Source: Pseudopedobacter alpinus
Lineage (GTDB): Bacteria > Bacteroidota > Bacteroidia > Sphingobacteriales > Sphingobacteriaceae
Assembly: GCF_042684645.1 (NCBI RefSeq)
Contig: NZ_JBHULV010000003.1
Location: forward strand, 58,160 to 122,159
Reading direction: 5' to 3'
DNA: 64,000 nt
Shown here: piece by piece, positions 1 to 8,553 of the stretch
Position numbering within the stretch: position 1 is the first letter of the stretch
Layout: each line of letters starts with the position of its first letter
Position numbers and translations under genes: made by a program
The notes under the pieces: model-generated
Databases searched by the model: none
What the model was told of the DNA's origin: nothing
Seen by the model: the letters and a program-made list of their open reading frames with translations, nothing else

Positions 1-40
1 AAGCAAATTGTAAAACAATAGCATAAATTAAAATGTTAGC

Positions 41-75
41 AAAGAGTCTGTTTCTTAATTGAGGCAGGCTCTTTT
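41..75 (+). terminator. Rho-independent terminator of a gene left of the window
   Basis: Ten-base arms (AAAGAGTCTG at 41-50 and CAGGCTCTTT at 65-74, one G-T wobble) are followed by a short T run. It would end a plus-strand gene lying before the window. Between 76 and 384 I see no gene, only AT-rich sequence with small palindromes. Confidence 0.6.
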
Positions 76-384
76 TGTTTTCATTCATCTTGTCATTTAT
101 CTATCGCTGATCATACATAACCCTTATAGTGCTTCCTTAAGCTGTTACGAGTTTGCAGCTCGTGATATAAATTAGAATGGTGCTTTTTATTTAAAAAATG
201 AAACTCTAATTCCAAATCTTAATATCCTTAAATAAAGAATAAGAAAACCATAACAGCTCAGGATGGAAGACTAGTTAAATTTTATTTCTTTTGAAAACCA
301 TTTATAAATAATCCGCAGTAAATTTATTGTTTACAAGGTTTAAGCTCTAATTTTTAGTTTTTAAACGATAAATGCAAATTGAGT

Positions 385-507
385 ATGAGATTACTTTTTA
401 CTTAATTAATTGCATTTACTTTTACAACAGCCTCTTTTTCTCAAAATATAGAAAAAGAAATCATTAATAAAACAGTAGATAGTTTTCGAAAATCTTATCC
501 AAAATAA
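385..507 (+). pseudogene. Fragment: signal peptide and start of an exported protein
   Basis: An ATG at 385 opens a reading frame that looks like a signal peptide (hydrophobic stretch ending in ASFSQ) followed by about 20 mature residues. It carries an in-frame TAA after six codons (403-405) and stops again at 505-507. The mature part (IEKEIINKTVDSF) resembles the start of exported serine hydrolases, but it is too short to assign. It runs directly into a regulator fragment in another frame, so this is a decayed gene start at a rearrangement junction. Confidence 0.45.
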
Positions 508-1117
508 GAAAGAAGAATATTCTCATTATGTTATAATTCCACATTTTATTGAAGGTGGAGAGTTTACGTATGAGGTTATTAATACAATACCTAAAGAGAA
601 ACTTATAATTTTAGATAAAAAAATTAGTGGAATTGAAGGGAATTATTCTGCTATTTACGAGAATTTCGAGAAAGATATTTTTGATGCACTTACTTCTGCA
701 AAAAGTACATTAGAAAAATATCATACATTAAAAATAGTTTTCCCTATAAAAAGCTATTTCCCTAAAGAAATAATAAATGGTTTCAAAAAGTTTTGTCAAC
801 AATATGCTTTTAATCATTACATAGTTTATAATATAATAAATGAGCCAATAAAAGCAGGTGAAGTATATATTAATTTAATGGAAGATGATTTGGTGATTTT
901 AATAGAAAAAATTATTCAATTAAACCTAAAAATTGGGAAAGATGTTGGTGTAATATCTTATAATGAAACACCTTTAAAAAAATTATTATTGAATGGAATT
1001 ACCACCATATCAACCGACTTTAAAGGAATGGGATTAATGGCTGCTGAAATGATTAAAAATCAGGAAATTGCTCATCAAGAATTGTCATTTAAACTTACAT
1101 TAAGGCAGTCTTTATAA
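506..1117 (+). pseudogene. C-terminal remnant of a GntR/LacI-type regulator with sugar-binding-like domain
   Basis: One frame is open from about 479 to the TAA at 1115-1117 and encodes about 205 residues without a suitable start; the first ATG in the frame is at 878. The end, with GKDVGVISYNETP, then a threonine-rich turn and GMGLMAAEMI, has the pattern of the periplasmic-binding-protein-like effector domain of LacI and of Bacteroidota GntR regulators (known family pattern). The DNA-binding helix-turn-helix expected at the N-terminus is missing and is replaced by the exported-protein fragment at 385-507. It is therefore very unlikely to work as a repressor. A short plus-strand product from 878 could still be made but would lack half the domain. 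Confidence 0.6.
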
Positions 1118-1151
1118 GATCTTAAAAAATAATTTGATAATTTTCAAATGT

Positions 1152-1339
1152 CTAAGAACCTGTTTAAATTTGTATTGTAAAAATGTTTATAGCTTATTGT
1201 TGAGCGAAACAAGGCAAATTTTGAAGAGATATCCGGAAGCTATCTCGAAAAATTTAACGAAGTTGTAGCCAAAAAAGCCAGACCGACGTTTGGCGGTAAG
1301 CATAAACAAATTATTAGATAAATTTTAAATAGGCTCTAA
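1152..1339. repeat. Candidate MITE / palindromic repeat, about 188 bp
   Basis: The ends are imperfect inverted repeats: AAGAACCTGTTTAAATTT near 1154-1171, and the reverse complement of AGAGCCTATTTAAAATTT near 1320-1337. Inside there is a second inverted repeat (GAGATA at about 1228 and TATCTC nine bases later, flanked by AAATTTT and AAAATTT). No protein-coding frame is seen. This fits a non-autonomous mobile element or large REP-like element. From 1340 to 1640 I recognise nothing. Confidence 0.4.
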
Positions 1340-1651
1340 ATTTACAGTAAAAAATGTTAGGGTTTAATAATTTAAAAACCGCTTATAAATTTGAGTAAAT
1401 TAGTGATGTGATAGTTAAAAACATTTAAATTGGACATGTTAAAGGAAACCAGACTTTACCTAGTATTGCTGAGCTGGCGTGTTGAAATTTACAGTTTAAG
1501 AATTTTAGTCAGAATGTGAAAATATATTTATTAAAGCATATTAAAATCAGAAGTAAATGAATATTTAATAAAATCAACAAAACTTCTATTTTTTGTAATT
1601 AAAGATAACGACTCTTAAGTTAAATGTATAACTGAACTTTATAATTAATTG

Positions 1652-1680
1652 ACCCTTGTAAATAGCTTATTTACAAGGGT
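1652..1680 (-). terminator. Hairpin downstream of tmRNA
   Basis: A perfect 13-bp stem with a three-base loop (ACCCTTGTAAATA / TATTTACAAGGGT) lies 15 bases beyond the tmRNA 3' end. The longer T run is on the plus-strand side (1681-1690), so it may work in both directions. Confidence 0.6.
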
Positions 1681-1694
1681 TAATTTTTTTTAAG

Positions 1695-2088
1695 TGGACC
1701 CGGAGGGATTCGAACCCTCGTCCAAACATGGGACCAGTTGCGCTTTCTACATGCTTATTTTATGGTTGGTTTTCGAGAGCAGCTTGGCCATAAACAGCCT
1801 GGTTACTCCTTAGTTTCTTTGGTTTTCGAGAAGAGTCCAAAACTTACTCCTCCTTATTCTAGCATTTCTGTGCTTCCTGATCGATTGCCGCCAGACTTGG
1901 CCTTCGGGAAACATCTCGCTCGTAATTCTAAATTACGACTAAGCAATCTTAACTTGGTTAAGATTAAGCAGCAAGAGCGTAGTTATTTTCGCCTTTTGTG
2001 TTTTGAGAATCAATATTTAAGCGCTGAATCCTCATTGCGCTGCATGCTTACACACTTATCATCCATCCTGTCTATTCCGGTCGAGCCC
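1695..2088 (-). ncRNA. ssrA: tmRNA (trans-translation RNA)
   Basis: tmRNA rescues stalled ribosomes and tags the unfinished protein for degradation. Read on the minus strand, the 5' end (GGGCTCGACCGGAATAGACA from 2088) pairs with the 3' end (GGGTCC before A at 1695), forming the alanine-tRNA-like acceptor stem. The 3' part has the T-arm GGTTCGAATCC; CCA is not encoded. The tag frame is at 1993-1964 and reads GENNYALAA then TAA, so with the leading alanine the tag is AGENNYALAA, of Bacteroidota type. The length, about 394 nt, fits the family. A long plus-strand reading frame across this region (1738-2256) is an artefact of RNA structure. Confidence 0.95.
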
Positions 2089-2414
2089 ATTGTTTTGAGT
2101 TCATTTAGTAAATTGCTAAATGGTGAAAAGTTCATTTGTTCATTAGTACCTGTTGGCTGTTTAAAGCAATTAGTTCTCATGAACAGTATAAAACTGATTA
2201 AACGTTCTTTAATCAGAAAAACAAAAATACCAAAATTAGTGGAGCTAAAAAATTAAGACTGAATAAATCTTTATTGATGACAATTATTTCACTATTCTTT
2301 TCTCACTATTGACTGCTAACAAATGAACTAACCTTTCCACAAAATATACACTAATACCTAATGAACTAATAATACAAATAAACCAATGCCTAATGAACTA
2401 ATTCAACGAATGAA

Positions 2415-3617
2415 CTAAACAAATAACCTCCCCGGATAAGCTTCTAAAGCTTTCTCTAAGCAAACCATAGCAGCTTTTAAATCTTTTTGGTTAATTACAT
2501 AAGCCATACGCACTTGGTTTACGCCTTTATTTTCTGTAGCGTAAAATCCTGTTGCAGGGGCAATCATTACGGTTTGGTTTTCGTAGGTAAAATCTTGTAA
2601 AACCCATTGACAAAATTTATCAGCATTATCTACCGGTAAACTGGCTACAACATAAAATGCACCACCAGGTACAGGGCAAAAAACACCTTCCATTTTGTTT
2701 AAAGCATCTACTAAAATATCTCTTCTTGCGGTATATTCTTTGCTTACTTCTTCAAAATACTCAACAGGAGTATCTAATGCGGCTTCTCCAGCTATTTGCT
2801 CTAACATTCCGGCACTTAATCTGGCTTGGGCAAATTTCATTGCGGTAGCAATTACTTCTTTGTTTTTAGTTACTAAAGCGCCTAATCTAGCGCCGCAAGC
2901 GCTATATCTTTTAGATACGGTATCAATTACAATTACATGATCATCAATTCCTTCAAAGTGCATTGGAGAGATGAATTTGCGCCCATCGTAACAAAACTCG
3001 CGATAAGCTTCATCAGCAATAATGTATAAATCGTATTTAAGCGCCAACATTTTTAAATCTTCCATTTCCTTTTGGCTATATAAATAACCAGTTGGGTTGT
3101 TTGGATTACAAATGATGATGGCTCTAGTTTTAAGCGTAATTACTTTTTCAAACTCGGTAATAGGAGGTAGGGCAAAACCATTTTCTATGTGCGACATAAT
3201 TGGTCGCACTACTACATCAGTTTGACAAGCGAAAGCGTTGTAATTTGCATAAAAAGGTTCGGGAATAATTGCTTCATCACCCGGGTTTAAGCAAGTCATC
3301 ATGGCAATGGTCAAAGCTTCTGAACCACCGCTAGTTACAATAATATCTTCAGGTGTAATATTGTAATTGATGTTGTTATAATATTCAGTCAGCTTATTTC
3401 TATAGCTTTCTGTTCCTTCGGATGCAGTATATGCCCATACTTTAAAATCTGCATTTTTAATGGCGTTCAGCATCACCTCAGGGGTTTCAATATCTGGCTG
3501 ACCAATGTTTAAATGGTAAACTTTTTTACCGTCTTTTTTTGCTTTTTCGGCAATAGGCGTCAACTTCCGGATAGGGGAAGCTGGCATATATATTCCTTTG
3601 TTTGAAATTTTTGGCAT
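2415..3617 (-). CDS. PLP-dependent aminotransferase, class I/II (aspartate aminotransferase-like)
   Basis: It transfers an amino group between an amino acid and a 2-oxo acid using pyridoxal phosphate, in the cytoplasm. The sequence has the fold-type I pattern: NIGQPDIETPE near the start, a glycine-rich TSGGSEAL region, NPNNPTGYLYS, the ADEAYREFCYDG block with the PLP-ring aspartate, and the Schiff-base lysine in DTVSKRYSACGARLG. The length of 400 residues is normal. A TTG three codons upstream (3626) is possible in frame, but it lies inside a good -7 promoter box, so I prefer ATG at 3617. The exact substrate cannot be read from sequence; the family also contains valine-pyruvate and kynurenine-type enzymes. 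Confidence 0.9.
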   Translation of the reverse strand: MPKISNKGIYMPASPIRKLTPIAEKAKKDGKKVYHLNIGQPDIETPEVMLNAIKNADFKVWAYTASEGTESYRNKLTEYYNNINYNITPEDIIVTSGGSEALTIAMMTCLNPGDEAIIPEPFYANYNAFACQTDVVVRPIMSHIENGFALPPITEFEKVITLKTRAIIICNPNNPTGYLYSQKEMEDLKMLALKYDLYIIADEAYREFCYDGRKFISPMHFEGIDDHVIVIDTVSKRYSACGARLGALVTKNKEVIATAMKFAQARLSAGMLEQIAGEAALDTPVEYFEEVSKEYTARRDILVDALNKMEGVFCPVPGGAFYVVASLPVDNADKFCQWVLQDFTYENQTVMIAPATGFYATENKGVNQVRMAYVINQKDLKAAMVCLEKALEAYPGRLFV

Positions 3618-3623
3618 AGCCCG

Positions 3624-3631
3624 CAAATGTA
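3624..3631 (-). promoter_or_regulatory. -7 promoter box of the aminotransferase gene
   Basis: The minus strand reads TACATTTG, a perfect match to the Bacteroidota -7 consensus TAnnTTTG. It ends only 6 bases before the ATG at 3617, which implies a nearly leaderless transcript. It overlaps the alternative TTG start and so argues against that start. Confidence 0.55.
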
Positions 3632-3711
3632 ATAATCTTGTTATAAATTTAAAGTAGATTTTGTGATAAAAACATAGTTTAATTTATAATTCTGAAAATT
3701 GAATGTAAAAC

Positions 3712-4290
3712 TTAGGGTTTATTTGGATTTAGATGGTTTTCAAAGTCGGCGATGAAATTTTTAAAACCATTACAATTTTTGATAACTGTATCTATTCTTA
3801 TCTTTTTGAAAATCTCTGGACAATGGCTTTCATGAAATTTGTTTTTACTATTTCTGGTCGCTGCTTTTAGTTTTTCCTTCGGATTTTGAATAGAAATCGG
3901 ATTGCCTTTAAAATTTAATTTGGTATGATATTTTGTTTCAAATGTTTCTATATCAGCATAAATCAAAGCCTCAAGCTCCCAAATATTTAAAAGTAAAATA
4001 CTTTTACTGATACTTTTTTCAATTTCAGAAAACCATTTTAAACGTTCATTAACTTTATCAGTTTGAGATTCAAAAGCATCTAAATCTCTTATACAGATAG
4101 CAAAGTCACATTTTTTTGAATTAAATTCAGAAACAACTTGCTTTTTGAGTTTTACTGTATCTAATTGAGTTCCTTTTATTCCTTTTGCTAATTTTATAAA
4201 TTTAGCTTGAGAGTGATATTTTTGATTCAGTAAATTTTCAATTGCTGAAGTATCATTAGGGTCTTCGCCAACTAATCCAATCTTCTTCAT
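3712..4290 (-). CDS. Small TOPRIM-like / DUF4276-like protein paired with an AAA ATPase
   Basis: This 192-residue protein is encoded directly after the ATPase gene with an ATGA start/stop overlap (4287-4290), so the two are translationally coupled. It begins with a hydrophobic strand and an acidic loop (GLVGEDPNDTSAIENLL) and later has CDFAICIRDLDAF and NIWELEALIYAD. A conserved Glu, a D-x-D and an ELEA helix in that order are the layout of small TOPRIM-like nuclease subunits such as DUF4276 or RloB-type proteins (family knowledge). I cannot confirm the domain without a profile search. Together with the ATPase it resembles AbiL- or PARIS-type anti-phage pairs. Both genes are visibly more AT-rich than their neighbours, which suggests acquisition. 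Confidence 0.6.
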   Translation of the reverse strand: MKKIGLVGEDPNDTSAIENLLNQKYHSQAKFIKLAKGIKGTQLDTVKLKKQVVSEFNSKKCDFAICIRDLDAFESQTDKVNERLKWFSEIEKSISKSILLLNIWELEALIYADIETFETKYHTKLNFKGNPISIQNPKEKLKAATRNSKNKFHESHCPEIFKKIRIDTVIKNCNGFKNFIADFENHLNPNKP

Positions 4291-5501
4291 TCTTCTAAAT
4301 CTGACATTAACCAGTAATCACTTAAAAAAGCAACCTCATCCATATATTTAGAAGCATTTTGGATTTGTTCATCTGTCAAATTTCTTACTTGTGTACCTTT
4401 CCCCTTTTCATAAGATGCAATCAAAATATTCCCTAATTCATCTTTATTTAAATGATCTAGCGCTTTTGGCGAATGCGTAGAAATTAAAATTTGCTTAGTT
4501 TCTGATTGTTGTTTTATAAAATCCATTAATAACTCAAATTGATGTGGGTGGATGCCTAATTCTGGTTCTTCAATTAATATTAAGCCATCATTTTCTGTAA
4601 TTTCTGTTATTAAATAAAATAATCTTTTTGAACCATCAGATAGTTGAGACCATGTTAACCAAGAATCATTTATTAGAAACTCTAATTTTAAATTTTCTAT
4701 TGTATAATTATTCTCATCAACATAAACAGTAATATTTTTACTAAACTTTAAATCTTTAATAGGAGAAAATAATCTTAGATTTTCAAGTATTTCTGAAGGA
4801 ATTACAATATTATCGATAAATTCATTATAATTAATTGAATCTATATCAATTTCTGTAAAATCTAAATTATCTGAGTTCGTTTTATTTAAATTTAATGTAT
4901 CATCAATTTCCATATCTAAAAAGATATTATGAATAAATGATAATGTATTTGAAACATCCCATAAATTATCTGCCAAATCTATTGTAATACTGCCTGGTTT
5001 ATTTACATAAAATAAGTTTTTAGGCAAATTATATTTAATACTAGTGCAATAAGGATATAAGTACTTTAATTTGTAGAAAAATTGGAATAAACTTTCACTT
5101 AAATTTGATTTTTGACTTTCAAACTCTATTTTATTTTTGCTTGATGTTCCTAAAATATCTTTTAATTTCTTTCTTCCATTGATTGAAAAAAATCTGGTTA
5201 ATTCAAATCTTGAAGCAAGTCCTTCTTTATATTGTTCCGCATCTGAAACAATTCGTTCATATTCTAGTGTAAAATTATTTTTATTAACTGAAGAAAAATC
5301 TAATTTAGAATATTTGAAATTCTTTTCTAATCTATACTCAGAAACTACATTCTCAATAAACTCAAATAAATTAGATTTCCCAGCTCCGTTTTTACCAATA
5401 ATAATATTCAACCCATTTTTTAACTCAAACTCGCAATCTAAAATAGATTTATAACCTTTTAAATGAAGTTTAGTTAAATAAAGAGTATTAAATTTCGACA
5501 T
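4287..5501 (-). CDS. AAA ATPase of the RecF/OLD-like (AAA_15/AAA_21) type
   Basis: A 404-residue cytoplasmic ATPase of ABC/SMC-related fold. Visible motifs: Walker A GKNGAGKS at residues 36-43, signature QLSDGSKRL near 288, Walker B LILIEEPELGIHP near 305-317, and the H-loop ILISTHSPKAL near 340. The middle region is long, polar and very AT-rich, as in the variable insert of these proteins. There is no fused TOPRIM domain at the C-terminus; that role may be played by the coupled 192-residue protein downstream. The pair sits between an aminotransferase gene and purM, a housekeeping setting where defence pairs can insert. The likely role is sensing phage or DNA damage; this is inference. Confidence 0.8.
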   Translation of the reverse strand: MSKFNTLYLTKLHLKGYKSILDCEFELKNGLNIIIGKNGAGKSNLFEFIENVVSEYRLEKNFKYSKLDFSSVNKNNFTLEYERIVSDAEQYKEGLASRFELTRFFSINGRKKLKDILGTSSKNKIEFESQKSNLSESLFQFFYKLKYLYPYCTSIKYNLPKNLFYVNKPGSITIDLADNLWDVSNTLSFIHNIFLDMEIDDTLNLNKTNSDNLDFTEIDIDSINYNEFIDNIVIPSEILENLRLFSPIKDLKFSKNITVYVDENNYTIENLKLEFLINDSWLTWSQLSDGSKRLFYLITEITENDGLILIEEPELGIHPHQFELLMDFIKQQSETKQILISTHSPKALDHLNKDELGNILIASYEKGKGTQVRNLTDEQIQNASKYMDEVAFLSDYWLMSDLEE

Positions 5502-5541
5502 TGAAATATGTGTTTATAATGTTTATAAATTTAATTCAAAT

Positions 5542-6720
5542 TTAATTATAAACAAACTCCCCAAACTCACTCGTAATAGTAACTTGTTTTGCAGCAGCAT
5601 TTTCTACTCTTCCTATAATTTGTGCATCAACACCAAAAGATTCTGAAATAGCGATGATGTTAACTGCAATAGCAGCGGGAACGTAAATTTCCATTCTGTG
5701 CCCCATGTTAAATACTTTATACATTTCTTTCCAGTCAGTACCAGATTGTTCCTGAATCAATTTGAAAAGCGGAGGAATTGGGAATAAATTATCTTTAATA
5801 ATATGCAGGTTTTCTACAAAATGTAAAACTTTGGTTTGCGCACCACCGCTACAATGTACCATTCCATGAATTTCTGAACGGTGTTGGTCTAAAATCTTCT
5901 TAATCACAGGTGCATAAGTACGAGTAGGAGAAAGGACTAATTTTCCTGCGGTTACACTTAAATCATCAGAAATTTGCACTAAATCTGTTAATTGTTTTTG
6001 TCCAGAGAAAACCAAGTCAAAAGGAACAGCAGGGTCAAAGCTTTCTGGGAATTTGGTAGCGATGGCTTTTTCAAAAACATCATGACGGGCAGACGTTAAT
6101 CCGTTAGAGCCCATTCCTCCATTATATTCACTTTCATAAGTGGCTTGTCCGCTTGATGATAAACCTACAATCACATCTCCATCTTGGATGGTATGGTTAG
6201 AGATGATATCTTCACGTTTCATCCTACAAGTCACTGTAGAATCTACAATAATTGTACGCACAATATCACCAACATCGGCAGTTTCACCTCCTGTTGAGTA
6301 AATATTGATGCCCATTTTACGTAAATCAGCTAAAATTTCTTCTGTTCCGTTAATAATTTCGGCAATTACTTCTCCTGGAATCAGGTTTTTATTTCTCCCA
6401 ATGGTTGATGATAGTAAAATATGATCTGTTGCACCAACACATAACAAATCATCTAAATTCATGATGATGGCATCCTGAGCGATACCTTTCCAGACAGAAA
6501 TATCACCAGTTTCTTTCCAATAAATATACGCCAAAGAAGATTTTGTTCCCGCACCATCTGCATGCATAATATTGCAATAGGCTTCATCATTTCCTAAAAT
6601 ATCAGGGATTATTTTGCAAAATGCTTGTGGAAAAATACCTTTATCAATATTTTTAATGGCATTATGTACATCTTCTTTACCGGCCGAAACGCCGCGTTGG
6701 TTATATCTATTATCACTCAT
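5542..6720 (-). CDS. purM: Phosphoribosylformylglycinamidine cyclo-ligase (AIR synthase)
   Basis: It catalyses the ATP-dependent closure of the imidazole ring to aminoimidazole ribonucleotide in purine synthesis, in the cytoplasm. It starts MSDNRYNQRGVSAGKEDV and contains HADGAGTKS, AQDAIIMNLDDLLCVGA, STGGETADVGDI and GLSSSGQATYESEYNGG, the nucleotide-binding and catalytic blocks of the PurM superfamily. At 392 residues it is longer than the roughly 345-residue enterobacterial enzyme; this size is usual for the Bacteroidota version. The ATG at 6720 lies ten bases from a -7 box. A decayed copy of its first 25 codons lies at 8387-8490. Confidence 0.92.
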   Translation of the reverse strand: MSDNRYNQRGVSAGKEDVHNAIKNIDKGIFPQAFCKIIPDILGNDEAYCNIMHADGAGTKSSLAYIYWKETGDISVWKGIAQDAIIMNLDDLLCVGATDHILLSSTIGRNKNLIPGEVIAEIINGTEEILADLRKMGINIYSTGGETADVGDIVRTIIVDSTVTCRMKREDIISNHTIQDGDVIVGLSSSGQATYESEYNGGMGSNGLTSARHDVFEKAIATKFPESFDPAVPFDLVFSGQKQLTDLVQISDDLSVTAGKLVLSPTRTYAPVIKKILDQHRSEIHGMVHCSGGAQTKVLHFVENLHIIKDNLFPIPPLFKLIQEQSGTDWKEMYKVFNMGHRMEIYVPAAIAVNIIAISESFGVDAQIIGRVENAAAKQVTITSEFGEFVYN

Positions 6721-6727
6721 GTTGCTG

Positions 6728-6735
6728 CAAAGATA
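6728..6735 (-). promoter_or_regulatory. -7 promoter box of purM
   Basis: The minus strand reads TATCTTTG, a perfect TAnnTTTG match, ending 7 bases before the purM ATG. The same leader, with the last G changed, is kept in the decayed copy at about 8475-8482. Confidence 0.55.
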
Positions 6736-6996
6736 TTAATTTAGCTTAAATTACTGTAGCAGGAATCAGGTTTGAATTAGGCGTGTTTTAAGATGATTTT
6801 ATATTAGATGATTTTATAATTTTGAGATGTTAGCTTAGGGGTTAAGTAAATGTTATTTTTCTCATTAAAATCATTTTCTAGGTATATCTTTCTTACATAA
6901 CCATTTAAGATTATGTTTTGCACCAAATGTTTGATGTTCTTTCTGAGATTTTTATAAATATTTAGTTTCTATTCTAAATTATAATATTTTAGAGCC

Positions 6997-8376
6997 ATGA
7001 ACTGGAAAAGAATTAACCTTTTAATTGGTCCATTACTGTTTGCTTTAGTGATGTTTTTACCTATTGGAGGTTTATCAACAGAAGGTAAATCTGTGATGGC
7101 TTGTACACTATGGGTGGCCTTTTGGTGGATTACCGAAGCAGTTGAACTTCCTGTTGCTTCTATTTTGCCAATCATTATTTTCCCTTTATCTGGTGGCTTA
7201 AAATTAGATGAGATTACTTCCTCTTATGGACATCCGCTAATTTACCTCTTTATGGGAGGTTTTATCATTGGCTTGGCTATACAAAAATGGAATCTACACC
7301 AACGTATTGCTTTTAATATTATTGAAATTGTAGGAACTAGTGAAAAGCGGGTGATATTAGGATTTATGTTAGCCACTGCATTTCTTTCTATGTGGATTTC
7401 TAATACTGCAACGGCAGTAATGATGTTACCCATTGGTTTATCTGTAGTTGATCATTTTGGAGATAGAAAACCATTTAGTAAAAACCTAATGTTAGGAATT
7501 GCTTATGCAGCTTCCATTGGAGGAGTGGCTACATTAATAGGTACGCCTCCAAATATTATTTTAGCGGGTATTGTAAAAGAATCTTTAGGTATGGAGATAT
7601 CATTTTTTCAATGGATGATTTTTGCCACTCCTTTTTCCATTATTTTACTTCTTCTTACTTGGATTTATTTAACCAGTTATAAAATAGAAGTTCAGCCAAA
7701 CGGTAGTGATTTTAAAATGGCCAAACTTCCTAAAATGTCAATTCAAGAGAAGCGGGTTTCAATTGTTTTTGCTTTGATAGCTTTTATGTGGTTAACTAGG
7801 TCCTTTATTTGGGAGCCAATTTTTCCTGGTTTAGATGATACAATTATTGCTATTATAGGTGCAGTTTTAATGTTTTTGATTCCGGCTGGCGAAGGAAAAG
7901 GCAATTTAATGGATTGGGAAAGTGCCAGGAAACTTCCATGGGACGTATTATTGATTTTTGGAGCAGGCTTGGCAATTGCTAAAGGATTTGCAGAAACTGA
8001 CTTAACCACTTGGTTGGCGGGTTATTTTATACAATTAGAATTTTTACCCGCATTTGCCATTTTAATTTTAGTAATAACAGTAATTAATTTTTTAACAGAA
8101 ATAACTTCAAATACGGCTACAGCGAGTTTAATTTTACCAGTATTAGTTACCTTAAGCGTTTCTTTAGGTGTAGAAACATTACCACTTTTAGCAGGTGCTG
8201 CAATGGCTGCTTCTTGTGCATTTATGCTTCCTGTTGCTACACCACCAAACGCAATTGTATTTAGCTCTGGCAAAATAACAATTAAAGAGATGGTGCAGAC
8301 TGGTTTTTTGTTAAATGTGATTTCTATTGTACTAACGTTTTGCTTTGTTAACTGGGTTTGGGCATTGGTTTTTTAA
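6997..8376 (+). CDS. SLC13/DASS-family sodium:anion (dicarboxylate) symporter
   Basis: A polytopic inner-membrane protein of 459 residues. The family moves di- and tricarboxylates or sulfate with sodium ions. The two inverted repeat halves each carry the signature loop: SNTATAVMMLPIG (near residue 138) and SNTATASLILPVL (near 375), which form the sodium and carboxylate sites in VcINDY-type structures (family knowledge). Further conserved blocks are TLIGTPPN near 182 and CAFMLPVATPPNA near 410. The ATG at 6997 directly precedes a hydrophobic first helix. The substrate is not clear. It stands alone between purM and a decayed purM copy. Confidence 0.88.
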   Translation: MNWKRINLLIGPLLFALVMFLPIGGLSTEGKSVMACTLWVAFWWITEAVELPVASILPIIIFPLSGGLKLDEITSSYGHPLIYLFMGGFIIGLAIQKWNLHQRIAFNIIEIVGTSEKRVILGFMLATAFLSMWISNTATAVMMLPIGLSVVDHFGDRKPFSKNLMLGIAYAASIGGVATLIGTPPNIILAGIVKESLGMEISFFQWMIFATPFSIILLLLTWIYLTSYKIEVQPNGSDFKMAKLPKMSIQEKRVSIVFALIAFMWLTRSFIWEPIFPGLDDTIIAIIGAVLMFLIPAGEGKGNLMDWESARKLPWDVLLIFGAGLAIAKGFAETDLTTWLAGYFIQLEFLPAFAILILVITVINFLTEITSNTATASLILPVLVTLSVSLGVETLPLLAGAAMAASCAFMLPVATPPNAIVFSSGKITIKEMVQTGFLLNVISIVLTFCFVNWVWALVF

Positions 8377-8386
8377 GTAGAAAATA

Positions 8387-8490
8387 GCTTTATCAATATC
8401 TTTTAATGACTTTATAAATATCATTCTTACATGCAGAAACACCATGCTGATTATATCTATTACTCATATTGCCGTAAAGATATTAGTTAG
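8387..8490 (-). pseudogene. Decayed duplicate of the purM 5' end and leader
   Basis: On the minus strand, from an ATG at 8467, the sequence reads MSNRYNQHGVSACKNDIY..VIK and then, after a single-base insertion, DIDKA. The real purM starts MSDNRYNQRGVSAGKEDVHNAIKNIDKG. The similarity continues upstream through the purM leader (AATATCTTTACGGCAAT compared with AATATCTTTGCAGCAAC). About 100 bp are recognisable; the rest of purM is absent. The fragment and the intact gene flank the SLC13 transporter in the same orientation, so a partial duplication or an insertion between duplicated ends is likely. Confidence 0.75.
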
Positions 8491-8553
8491 ATGGAAATAA
8501 GATAAGAGTTATATTGAAAGCTATAGTAAGGTAAAGACTTAAGGGTTGTTTTT

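Noticed and set aside
1440..1560. Possible helix-turn-helix remnant of a GntR regulator (LPSIAELA-like peptide)
   Set aside because: Only about ten residues look right, followed by stops; too short to separate from chance.
1738..2256. 172-codon plus-strand reading frame
   Set aside because: It lies across the tmRNA on the opposite strand and has no protein-like features; it is a by-product of RNA sequence.
5137..5454. 105-codon plus-strand frame
   Set aside because: Antisense shadow of the AAA ATPase gene; composition reflects the AT-rich complement.
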